DNA of 64,000 nt from Stagonosporopsis chrysanthemi (taxonomy: Eukaryota > Ascomycota > Dothideomycetes > Pleosporales > Didymellaceae), in NCBI GenBank assembly GCA_022560025.1, contig JAFISE010000164.1, forward strand, positions 1 through 64,000. Reading direction: 5' to 3'. Shown one piece after another: positions 31,506 through 41,585 of this stretch. The position numbers were made by a program, and so were the translations under genes. The notes below the pieces were generated by a model, which saw nothing but the letters and a program-made list of their open reading frames with translations, did no database searches and was not told the DNA's origin. Within the stretch, counting starts at the first letter, position 1, and each line of letters opens with the position of its first letter.

Positions 31506-33315
31506 TTACTCTGCGGCCTCTTCGAGGAAAGCAATGAGCTCCTCGATGGTCCACAGCTTGTCAGCAGCAGGTGCGGCCGACGCAGAGGGAGCAGCAGACG
31601 AGACAGCCTCCTTGGTGACGACAGGGGCAGCAGCGGAGGTAGCAGGGGCAGCAGCGGAGGTAGCAGGGGCAGCAGCGGAGGTAGCAGGGGCAGCAGCGGA
31701 GGTAGCAGGCGCCTTGGTGGGGCTGGCAGCAGGCTTGGTGGTGCTGGGCTGGGGAGCGGCTTCGCCATCCTCAGAGCTGACGCACTGAGAGTAGTAGGGG
31801 TTCTGGACCTTGCAAGTGAACCCAGATACGCAAGTGGTGCTGCCGGTGTATCCCTGGCCACCGCAACGACCGTAGGCCTTAACCTCAGCGCTGGAGTCGG
31901 AGTCGGAGCCAGAGGTAGGCTGGGGCTTGGTCACGGTAGCAAGAGTTGTCTTAGCCGGGCCAGCAGGAGCCTTGGAAGAGGCAGCGGCGGGTGCAGACTG
32001 GGCGGGTGCCTGGGAAGTAACAGGAGCAGCAGTGGACTCAACGGCGGCAGAAGACTGGGCAGCGGTGGGCTCAGCAGCGACCTCAGAAGCGGTGGGCTCA
32101 GCAGTGTTGGAGCCGCTCTCAATCTTCTCCAACCAGGCAATGAACTCCTCAAAGTTAAACTCGGCATCACTTCCGGGCTGAGCCTCGAGGTAGGTGGCCA
32201 GAGAATCAATGTTGTACTTGTCGCTGCCGGTCTCCGGGGCGGCCGTGGAGGATGCAGCAGGTGCGGAGGCGACGATCGAGGAAGCGGCAGCGGAAGTGGC
32301 AGCCTCGGTAGGCTCTGCCTCAGCAGCGGAAGTGGGAGCGGCAGAGGTGGCGGCAGCCTCGGAGGAAGCAGGAACCTCAGCGGCGGAGGAAGCTGGGGCA
32401 GCGACGGAGGTGGCAGCAGCGGAGGTGGGAGCGGCAGCAGCAGACGAAGGGGCGACAGTGGCGCTGGCGGCGGGGGCAGAAGCACCACCGGTGGGCTTGT
32501 TAATGCCAGCAATCTCACCGAAGGTCAAGAGCTGAGGGTCACTCTTGGTACCGCGAGCGTAGAGGGCAGGGCCAGGAGCAGGGTACTCGCTCAGAGGAGC
32601 GTGGATGGAGAAACCGAGACCAGGGCCAGTCTTGGAGTAAGCCTCGGGGAACTTAACACCGGTGGGAGTGGCAGTACCATCTCCATTGACAGTAAGCTGG
32701 TAGCAAGTTACGTAGTGCTGAGCGCCTCCACCAGAAGAGGCAGCGTGGAGAGCAATGGCCTCAGCGCGGAGGAGGTAGTCTCCAGGAGCGATGTCGCTGG
32801 GAATCTGGAAGTCCAACTTGCCGCAGTTGTAGTTGAGGTCCTTGGTGCCCCAGTAGTCGTTGTCACCCTGGGTAGAGCCCGGGGCTTTCTTCCATGTGTT
32901 CTCGTAGACCTTGAAGAACTCCGAAGAACCATCAGCGGTAGCAGAGTCCTCGACCTTGGACATGTAAGCCAGAACGGGACCCCAGTGAGCACCACCGATA
33001 CCCTCCTCAGTGCATGCACGGGTGTTGTGCTGGTGCATCTCGATGCTAATGTATGTCAGCAGTATACATGAGAAAACTTGTCTATCCAACGTACGTGACT
33101 GTGTCACCGGCCTCGTAGCTGCACTTGCCAGAAGCCGCAGCAGGGTTGACATTGCACTGAAGTGCTGTGGAGGTATAGTCCTCGATGGGACTGTTGGAAG
33201 GAGGGAGACGAGCGCATGTGCTCTCAAGATCCTCCCCGTTCTTCCAGAGTTGTTGCCATGTGGCGTGGGCGTTAGCCAGCGCAGCAATACCTGCGATAAC
33301 AGCGACGGTCTTCAT
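31506..33315 (-). CDS. AA9 lytic polysaccharide monooxygenase with CBM1 and long linkers
   Basis: Copper enzyme that oxidatively cleaves cellulose, secreted. Exons 33315-33095 and 33045-31506 on minus (GTACGT donor, TTAG acceptor) give 586 aa. The signal peptide MKTVAVIAGIAALANA is cut before His17, which becomes the mature N-terminal histidine of the copper brace. The second brace His94 is in GGAHWGPVLAYM. The catalytic domain ends near residue 250. A long Ala/Ser/Thr/Pro linker follows, interrupted by a non-repetitive segment (YNIDSLATYLEAQPGSDAEFNFEEFIAWLEKIE). The cellulose-binding CBM1 is at about 463-495 (YGRCGGQGYTGSTTCVSGFTC). Unusually, CBM1 is not terminal. About 90 more residues follow, with four APATSAA repeats and a final LWTIEELIAFLEEAAE helix that resembles the pre-CBM1 segment. 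Confidence 0.92.
31620..31710 (-). repeat. 21-bp tandem repeat encoding APATSAA
   Basis: Four near-identical copies of a 21-bp unit, gcaggggcagcagcggaggta on the plus strand minus its last base, lie in the LPMO C-terminal linker. Identity at the DNA level indicates recent expansion. Confidence 0.8.
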
Positions 33316-34690
33316 GATTGGTAAATGAGTGTGGGTTTCAAAAAAGAATGACTTGAAAAAGAATGAACGAAGAACGAAGTTTGCAAGGCAAGGTAAAGAG
33401 AGTCAGCGCAGCTGCGTTACCATTCTAGAGGTTGAAGTGATGCACATCTTATATTTCGCCTGTCAAAGGAGCGCTACCGCTGTCCAAGCCGGTATGCGGC
33501 TAGCTCCACTCAAGCAATTGTTTCGTTCTGCGCCAGCCGCATTTTAAGGACAGCGCTAAAGACGTGATCTTTCTCGAACTGCATGCGCATTGATGACCTG
33601 GTGGAGGCTTTCCTGTTTTCTGTTTGGGTACCAGATCTTACAGGTTTTACCGGACGTGTGTGATTGGTGGACCATTTGCTGTACCTGGCAGTAGGCCGAT
33701 GTTGGTCAAGGTAGCGCCCGCTGTCAACCCGTGCGTCAATCCTTTGAAATGCAGGGGGTTTGGTCATGCTACCTTGCCCAGGGTTACCTTTCTTACCACA
33801 TTATGGTGTGGTTCTGATGTCTAGAGCCTGAGCTTACTGTAGTTGATTGTTAAAGATCAACGAGTAGCTTTGGTTTGTTGATAGTTCTGAAGAGAAGCCA
33901 TCGTCCAAGACAAGGTTGGATATCTTTGCTTTTTTTTGATGGATAAGCAGAAAGGGCCGAACAGCCTATTGCTTGGGTTCTGATGTGGCGCGTCCAAAAA
34001 TCTCGGTTTCGTCCTGGGCTCGACCATGCCGGGTCCCGGGTGCAATTTCAAGACTCCGTCGTGATGCAGGCTGGTCGAAGCGAAGCACAGTTTTGGGACT
34101 GGAGTTAGTATCCTTCGCTGCACCCTTCGATCTTTTGGTCCCATCCACTGCTTGTTACCAGGAACAAAGATACCTTCATCTGTTCATGTTCCAAACATGT
34201 TTGTTCTGTCGATGCTGGGGTTCGGGCGAGATGGCGCGCGCGGCTATGATTGAAACGTCGAAGTGGGGCGATGTAAAACGGCATTTGCATGATCGCCGCA
34301 TGGTATAGAGCGGTCCAGGAAATTGCGCAGCATCAAGGAAATGAGCACTGCGTCCACGAGAGCGAGGTGGCGCAAGAAGACGATGTTCGAGCCTGAGAGA
34401 TCTGGCGAGCTTAAGAAAGGCAGCCGTGAACACCGCTCGCACGGTTCCATGTCTTGGCTGACAACTACACGTTTCATCAACGCCAAAGGCATCCACTTAG
34501 GAGCTTCAGATTTACGCTTTCTTACAACGATGATCTTCAGAGTCGCTGTCGACCGTTGCTTGTTCTGAGAGATCCTGAGTGCTGTGTTGGCAATGTGGTC
34601 GACAGATTGCAGAGAAATTGTCTACTCTCGGCACCACCCGCCCATGCGCTCAGCCCCATGAAGGATCTATTGACTGCGACGTGCTGACTT
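33316..34690. other. Intergenic, 1.4 kb
   Basis: Promoter of the LPMO gene on the left and 3' flank of the SDR on the right. Short incoherent frames only. Confidence 0.5.
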
Positions 34691-35530
34691 TTATTCTGGG
34701 TACACCATTTTTCTCCCCACTCCGCCATCAACCACAACCTCCTGACCCGTCACGAACCCACTTTCAATCAGATATTCCGCAGCTCGAACAATGTCCTCAC
34801 TTTGACCAACTCTTCCAGCTGGATGCCACTCCTGATCATCCTTACTCAATCCCTCTTCCCAGGCGGTGCCCTTCTCATCAGCAGCCTTGCTTTCGTTCTC
34901 GACATGGATCCATCCCGGGATGATTGCATTTACTCGAATCTTGTGCCGATGGCCCAGGGAGATCGACATCGATTGAGTAAGACCAAGAATACCGGCCTTG
35001 GCTGTAGAGTAGGCTTCGTGATCCGACTCGGCCTGATACGCTCGCGTTGATGAGATGTTAATAATGGTACCGGGAGAGCCTGAGGTTGAACTACCCGCAA
35101 CGAGCAGTGGAACGCAAAGTCGACTAAGGATGAACGGAGCTGTCAGACCAATGGCTATCTTGAGATCCCACTCAGCTTCTATATCGTCACTTCCTGCTTC
35201 CATGGCTCGATCCTCCGCAATCTGCAGGGTTGTTGGGAAAGCATTGTTGATTAGGACGTCTACTCTGCCACCGAAAGTCTCCTTGACTAGTTGAACCGCG
35301 TCTTTGATCTGCTCGCGCTTGCTCAAGTCGCACTGCAATGCCTGCCAATTGCCTTGCGTACTCGACCACTTGTCAGCTCGTGACTTGACATGTTCTAGCT
35401 CTTCCTTGTTCGAATCGAGGATGATTACTCGATGGCCTTTCGCGATAAATTGTCGGAAAAGCCCACGGCCTATGCCACGAGCTCCCCCCGTGATGAGTAT
35501 GTTGAGTGCTTTTCCGCTGGCTGCTGACAT
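34691..35530 (-). CDS. Short-chain dehydrogenase/reductase
   Basis: NAD(P)-dependent oxidoreductase of the classical SDR type. A single exon of 279 aa starts MSAASGKALNILITGGARGIG. The cofactor motif TGGARGIG is at 15-22, followed by an acidic ILDSN after the second strand, which suggests NAD(H). VDVLINNA gives the NNA motif. The catalytic Ser is in INISSTRAYQ, and Tyr and Lys are in YSTAKAG. The C-terminal EYLIESGFVTGQEVVVDGG block is typical. There is no signal or membrane segment. The substrate is not predictable, and the gene is not in an obvious biosynthetic cluster. Confidence 0.92.
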   Translation of the reverse strand: MSAASGKALNILITGGARGIGRGLFRQFIAKGHRVIILDSNKEELEHVKSRADKWSSTQGNWQALQCDLSKREQIKDAVQLVKETFGGRVDVLINNAFPTTLQIAEDRAMEAGSDDIEAEWDLKIAIGLTAPFILSRLCVPLLVAGSSTSGSPGTIINISSTRAYQAESDHEAYSTAKAGILGLTQSMSISLGHRHKIRVNAIIPGWIHVENESKAADEKGTAWEEGLSKDDQEWHPAGRVGQSEDIVRAAEYLIESGFVTGQEVVVDGGVGRKMVYPE

Positions 35531-36595
35531 CTTTCTGCACGCAGATTTCGAAATGGCGCCTAGGTACCGTAAAAGTTTTCAATGTATCAATCAAGAACTC
35601 GAGAATTTGAGGGGTATGGAAAATGACGTCATAGACGAACGAAGATATCCTTGCACCAAGGTCCGAGCAACGTTGCAAGAGAAAATGTTGCGGTGAGCTG
35701 CGGGTTGAGTCGGATGCTGAGGCAACCTTTCTTTTATTGAACCCTCAATTTGCAGAACATGCGGATAGGAGTACTGGCTACTCGCCATCGCACTGAATCC
35801 ATGAGAACAAACGAACGCCCAGCGAGCTTTGCCACAGATGGCCTGTTAGACAGCACAGCGGCCATGTTTGTACACATCCTGTATATTTGTATAGAGGGTC
35901 AGTACACTTAAGGTGTTCAATGTACATAAATAGAGCGATGAGCATACGTTTATATGGTCTTGGTATCTTCAACAAATGGTTCCAAACCTATGAAGATTGC
36001 GACATCCAGTTAGAGGTAGCGAATCTACACAAAACATGCAGCGAACAAGTCGGATCACAACAGCACGTCTGACGCGCGGTGTGGAACTCAAGCTTTTCGA
36101 AATCTCAGCAACCACGAAGTAGTGACATGTCACAACCTCCACTTGCATGCTCTCGGAGAGAAAATTGTCGGAATCAAAGAGCAAGTCTGGAAAATGTAAT
36201 ATGTTTCTCAAACACAGTCGATGAAGAGCTAGAACTGTGGTGAATATTCGACGCGGCATTGTTGGACACGGGCACCCTCAAGGCCTCGTCGGCAGGTTTT
36301 GTATCTAAAGTAGCCCTTGCAATGCCCATGAGTGAACGGGATGGCTCACTCGAACGTTCCGTTGAGCTGTTGTGCCGGTTGCAACTTACGTGCTATCTGC
36401 CGATTTCCTCCCATGTACACGAGCCACTTCGGGCGTGATCCATATGCGCAACTTTGGTAAAATATGGCAACTGATAATACAGCGCTTTCTGCCTCTGATG
36501 AAGGAGAGTGAGGCTTCTGATAACAGGCAAAAATACCGGGCGCTTGACGGCAAGACAAACGACAAAGGGGGCACACGAGGGCCAAAAAAATCACT
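35531..36595. other. Intergenic between SDR and tRNA-Val
   Basis: SDR promoter side plus about 1 kb of AT-richer spacer with stop-broken frames. No gene is supported apart from the Pol III terminator annotated separately. Confidence 0.55.
36584..36590 (-). terminator. Pol III terminator of tRNA-Val
   Basis: Seven consecutive T on the minus strand, 5 nt beyond the discriminator base of tRNA-Val. Confidence 0.88.
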
Positions 36596-36739
36596 TGATT
36601 CGACCCAGACTTGAACTGGAGACCTTCAGTGGACCCAACATCGCAGGAATGTTAGACTGACGTGATAACTGTGGGCTGTTAGTGACCCAATCAGTATGAA
36701 TTCCAGTGGCTCGTACGTACCCAACTACACCATCGAACC
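36596..36739 (-). tRNA. tRNA-Val(AAC) with canonical intron plus an ectopic 52-nt D-loop insert
   Basis: The acceptor GGTTCGA pairs with TCGAATC (one G-T), discriminator A. The A box TGGTGTAGTTGG is intact; the B-box region AGTTCAAGTCT lies in the T arm TCCAG/CTGGG. The anticodon stem TCAGT/ACTGA is perfect and the loop reads CTAACA plus C, anticodon AAC. An 18-nt intron (36649-36632) after position 37 contains GTT, able to pair with the anticodon. The D loop is interrupted after G18-G19 by 52 nt (36720-36669). Removing both gives a 74-nt cloverleaf with D arm GTG...CAC. A gene finder that does not allow a D-loop insert would miss the true 5' end. Confidence 0.88.
36669..36720 (-). other. Spliceosomal-like insert in the D loop of tRNA-Val(AAC)
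   Basis: 52 nt starting GTACGT, with CACTAAC 9 nt before the terminal CACAG. GTACGT is the donor of several protein-gene introns here (11116, 33094, 38142, 47986, 48089, 48233). Excision joins TAGTTGG to TTATCAC, the normal D-loop sequence. Confidence 0.8.
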
Positions 36740-38031
36740 AGATATCATGATTTATGGATGCTCGATCATTTGTTCAATAACTCTAGTTGACGACCGACTC
36801 ACAAGAGCAGATCCCGACCCCGCGAACATCGGACTACTTCTTGAGCCTCAAGGAAGCCTCAGAGACGACCCTGTGAGGCTTCTAGGCGGTATGAACAATA
36901 CATTGGAAATCCAGGCCCACCTCTAGAAAATTTGCTGTTCGTGTAAGACTAAGGCAGATTCGAGCTAAGCTCCGAAGATGCCCCGGTGCCCATTGGCTGA
37001 CATTTCATCTGTACATGGACGTGCAGAAGATGGTGCTTATCATCGGAGGGCTGTTCGATTGACCGTTGCAAAATGTTGTGCTCTTGCTGGTACACGTGGT
37101 CAGCATGTGCGATGATGATCTGTGCGCAGTTGATCTTTCGAACCATTACCCGCGTCCAACGCTTGAAAAGGAACCCCGTGCACGCCTGGCCTCCATGCAG
37201 AAAGTCTTTCAAGAGATCCGTATTTCGAGCGAATTGTCAGGGAGACTATGGCAGGGTGTGAGTTGACGAAGAGCATGTTGAGGCTGCTGCATCATACCAT
37301 GTTTGTTACCCCCGCAGACGCGCCTGCATACATACTGCTCATGCTTGTTCATGGTCACGCGAGTGACAGCCAGTTAATTGATGGGGCTTAGTTTTATGCG
37401 CGCCAGCCACAAGGATGTTTGTTGCGAGCGGAGGTAAATGCGGAGTCGACATCCGTCGTGCCATTGGCGGCTTAATGCATCGAGCATGGGCTACCTTCCT
37501 GAGGCCCAACAATATTGAGAGCAAAGCTGATGAACGAGCGAGCTGGGAGACGATAAGTGAAGTCGATGTCGTATAACGTCTACAGGCCTGTATAAGATCA
37601 TGGACGACACACCTCGTGGTTCACACGATGGCACGATGTGCGGAGCTAGTGTTGCCATGACGCACGGGGAGAGCTCGAGGCTGGTCAGAGCTCGTGAGCC
37701 GAACCGTGGCCCATCATCTCTCAACCATTTCTTCGTGTATTGTTTATGCCGTGCTAGGCCAATTGCTCTGAATTTTTCAACCAGGGCTTCTTCTCCTTCG
37801 TTTGCGAAAACCTCCATTCCTCTTGTTCTTCCGTTCGGGAAATTGCGACCCACGACCGCGCTCGAGAAGCTCCTGCAGTAGTTGCCGTTTCGCTTTCGGT
37901 ACATTGATCGGCGCAAGCCTCACCTACGTCGTTGCGGGGAAGCTAGCAGGAAGGTGACATCTGACCAAGCTGTCCGGCGCAGTATAGCATCCTCACTCTA
38001 CTGTTGCGAGTGCAGTAGCAGCTGGACCAAG
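36740..38031. other. Intergenic between tRNA-Val and glycogenin
   Basis: 1.3 kb. A 141-codon minus frame at 37491-37916 shows no domain and is not called. The right part is the glycogenin promoter. Confidence 0.5.
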
Positions 38032-40968
38032 ATGGCGCGACAGCTGGAGGACGTGTATTGCACGGTTAGTCTCCAAGTCGTAGCTGAGACATTCAAGCTG
38101 ACCTGATGTATAGCTTCTTATGAGCGACTCTTACCTGCCAGGTACGTACAACTATTGCACTTGCACTGGTCTCAACTTTAACCATTCTTAACAATATTCG
38201 CGTCGATGGGCCTGCAACTGACCATGTACTGCAGGAGCCACTGTCCTTGCCCATTCTCTGCGCGATGCTGGCACCACGAAGAAGCTTGCAGTGTTGGTTA
38301 CACTGCAATCGCTGTCCGCCGACACGATTGCCGAGCTCAAACTGCTATACGACTACGTGATACCCGTCGAACGCATACGCAACTCGAACATGGCCAATCT
38401 CTACCTCATGGGCCGCCCCGACCTATCATTTGCCTTCACGAAGATTGCTCTATGGAGGCAGACTCAGTTTCGCAAGATCGTATATCTTGATGCCGACGTG
38501 GTGGCATTACGAGCCCTGGACGAGCTGTTTGATATCGATACGTCTTTTGCGGCCGCGCCAGACATTGGCTGGCCAGACGCATTCAACAGTGGTGTCATGG
38601 TTCTCAACCCAGACATGGGCGAATACTGGTCGCTTCACACAATGGCCACTGCCGGTGAAAGCTTTGACGGGGCTGATCAGGGATTGCTCAATCAATACTA
38701 CGAGCATCGCCCATGGCAGCGCCTCAAGTTCACCTACAACTGCACTCCGAATGCCGAATACCAGTGGGAGCCAGCATACAGATACTACAAAAGGGACATT
38801 AGTGCCGTGCACTTCATAGGAAAGGACAAGCCGTGGTCGAAGAACCGCACAGCAGGCCACGGCGTATACGGCGAGCTTCTAGCACGATGGTGGGCGGTGC
38901 ATAACAGACATCTACACGACAGAAAGGCCTTACCCCAGGGCGATGACGCCGCACAAAGCAGCACAAGCATCAACACGAACACTGCCTTGCAGCACCAACC
39001 TATTCCAGATATCACTGTCCATGAACAAGCCCCCACCGCCGAGCCCTCCATGAGCGACCCGAGCGAAATAGCTGAGGATATCAGCCAAGGCTTAGTCGAT
39101 CCTACTCCTACCGCCCAGCAGCGTAAATTCTCCGCCCCAGTGATCGAGTGGGATGCCACGAAATTCGAACCTCCTGCGCTGTCCAAGCCTGAAGCTGCCA
39201 ACTTCCCGAGCGAGACGTATGCCTTCAACGACAGCAAGAAGCTATTCAAGGCGCCAACAGCCTACCCCGAACCACCCCGTGATATGTGGTACAAGGTGCC
39301 AGAAACCAAGCCTCAGCCTTACGAGGCACCTAAACCCATCTTCCCTTGGGAGAAGGAGGCCTCACGGCCAAAGGCCACCCGCGTCTTTGCAGAGGATTAC
39401 CCACCAGAGCCGAAACCTGCCCCAGCCCCAGTGGCTGACGTCTCAGAGTTCGAAGCATCACCACCAATATCACAATTTTCAACGACACACTATGAGAGTA
39501 CTCAGGATCAATGGACCAGGGCAAAGCCCACAAGGGTCTGGAGGGATGATCCCTCCGAGTTTAAGCCAAGGACTACTGAGGAGTCATGGCAAGCCTTCTC
39601 GCAAAACAGCGCTAATGCATGGGATAGTGTTCCAGGAATCGACTCGTACGTACGGTCGATCATGGATACACAAACAAGACGTGGAAAGATACAGGTCCTG
39701 CAACAAACGACTGGCACAGATGACATTGCCTCACCGACATTGTCTCGCAAGGAACGCCGCGAGAGTCTTATTTTGACTGACTTCCCCTCGGCGGTGGAAC
39801 GTCCCAGTCTGCCAGTTACTCCAGCACCTTTGCGACGTCCAAATTTTTGGGGTGAGGAGAGGGATGAGACGGGTGAATTGCCGGCAGCAGAGGGCGTGCC
39901 GGATCAGAATGAATGGGTATGTCCACAGTGCGGCTTCTCCTCTTCCCATGCGTCTGTTTTTGCTCGCCACCGCGGCTCTTTTGCTTCTGCCAGCAAGCAT
40001 GTCAAATCTCGCTCGTCTACTGTTGCGTCCGTAATCGATGCCCCAAGCTCCAACAGCCTGTAAGAAACAACACCATGGATTTGAGAGATGAGACCCCACT
40101 TGCAGAAGAAGAGGAAGCAGCTCGGGAGGCTCTTGAAGAAATCGAGGATGAAGTGCAAATCCCAACAGATTCAGAGCTGAATCCTCGCAGCGGGCTGAGC
40201 GATACCAGCGTGCCACTGGCTTCTTTGACCATCCCAAACCTTTTGATGAGCCAACTCTAACTGTGTTTCAAGAATCCCGACGTCAAGCTAGAGCAGCTGA
40301 GAAGATCGTCACTGGTCGAGTTTGAACACCTCAAAAAGGACCCGCATCCGGAACCACCCTTGCGCGCGCTACCAGAACACTCAATCCTTGGCGATGAGCA
40401 TGGTGAAGAGCTCGAGGTCGGGGGGATTGTTGTAGCCAAGAGCGATCGTCCTTCAACACGGTTCACGACACGGCAGGCGGCCACAGAGCAGACTGTGTCC
40501 AGTCAGTATATGTCGCACTCCTCTTCCCGCAAACAGAAGAGAGGCAACAAGATTGGCTTTAGTATGGACGATTTTGGTACTAATTTCGAGAAGCGGGAGA
40601 AGAGCCCGAATCCTTTGGATTCTACACCGACATTCTCGTACGAAGACACCACCCCTGTGGAAGCTTTTCCGAAGATGGGGGGCTTCGCTGAGCGAGACTT
40701 TGGCGGTGACAGCACGAACGAGAAAGAGATACAGAACTCCTTCACCTCATCGTCATCATCGCATCACAATTCTGCGACGACTCATCATTCGATGGGACCC
40801 GGCCATCAGGTTACCTCGGACGGACGCATCAAGGCTGGTGAATTAACCTTTAATTTGCCCGACTTCGACTCTGAAAGCTCGCCTGGTCTGGTGTCTCCTA
40901 TCGGCGATGCACTGAGTCCGACGAATACTCGAGATGACAAAGGTAGTCAGGGTCAGGGCCTTTTCTGA
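38032..40968 (+). CDS. Glycogenin (self-glucosylating glycogen initiator)
   Basis: GT8 glycosyltransferase that primes glycogen synthesis from UDP-glucose in the cytosol. Exons are 38032-38064, a 28-nt microexon 38114-38141, and 38235-39916; a last exon 40273-40968 is likely. The N-terminus after splicing is MARQLEDVYCTLLMSDSYLP, then GATVLAHSLRDAGTTKKLAVLVT. The metal-binding DAD is at 106-108 (KIVYLDADVV). FNSGVMVLNP, GADQGLLNQYY and VHFIGKDKPW are glycogenin signatures. A long disordered tail follows. Joining GAATGG (to 39916) with AATCCC (from 40273) rebuilds the C-terminal W-N-P...KLEQLRRSS motif and gives 812 aa. The 356-nt interval skipped has a GTATGT donor and a CTAAC branch but an AAG acceptor, and stays open in frame to 40063, so an alternative shorter end there is possible. 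Confidence 0.82.
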
Positions 40969-41585
40969 GTTTCGAAAGGGGAGTGCCTGATGGAGGACCG
41001 TGAGCAATGCCTGTTGCAAGTGAATCATCTTACATCGCATCTACGTTTCAGTACTTTGTTCGTCTTCGACAACCTGACAGGCAGGTTACAGTCATGCATT
41101 TGCACCAGCACTGCATAGCGTTGCGTTGCGTCTCTTCTGATTGCATCCTAATCATTTCCTCGAGTTCTTGTCTTCTTACGAACATGTATGCATGAGCTAC
41201 ACGATAATTCACAACGAATATATACGCCTCATTTTGCACACCGTGCTTGTTGTCCACATCTATAAGAACTGAAAAACTCGAAGGTTACATGCAAAGGCGA
41301 GCTACGAGCGCACAGGGTCTTTCCTAGTCTCGTTCTCATTGAGAGCACGTCGTTTTACATAAGAAGTGGGACCTGTCTCTTCCGGCCGAGGCACACTGTC
41401 TCGACCATCACCAGCGCAGAATTAAGCTCTTCCAAGCATATCATCACAAAGTCTTGTTGTCTGCAATTCCCGTTCCCATTTTCTGAACGCAGCTAGCAAC
41501 GTGAAAGCTTGGACCAATCGAAGTGGTCACAATTGGTGTTGTCGACAGTCAACGCGTGATGCTGACTCCGCCCTCCGCCACAGCA
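40969..41585. other. Intergenic between glycogenin and DUG1-like gene
   Basis: 3' flank of glycogenin and promoter/5' UTR of the dipeptidase. No additional gene is seen. Confidence 0.6.

Noticed and set aside
31494..33071. 525-codon plus-strand frame rich in Ser/Gly
   Set aside because: Exact antisense of the LPMO linker. Repeated GCx codons read on the other strand create the Ser/Gly frame, and there is no domain.
36660..36690. GATTGGG at 36684-36690 as the 5' end of tRNA-Val
   Set aside because: It pairs poorly with the 3' acceptor strand and leaves an abnormal D arm. GGTTCGA at 36739-36733 pairs fully and supplies the A box.
37491..37916. 141-codon minus frame upstream of glycogenin
   Set aside because: No recognisable motif and mixed composition; not enough to call a gene.
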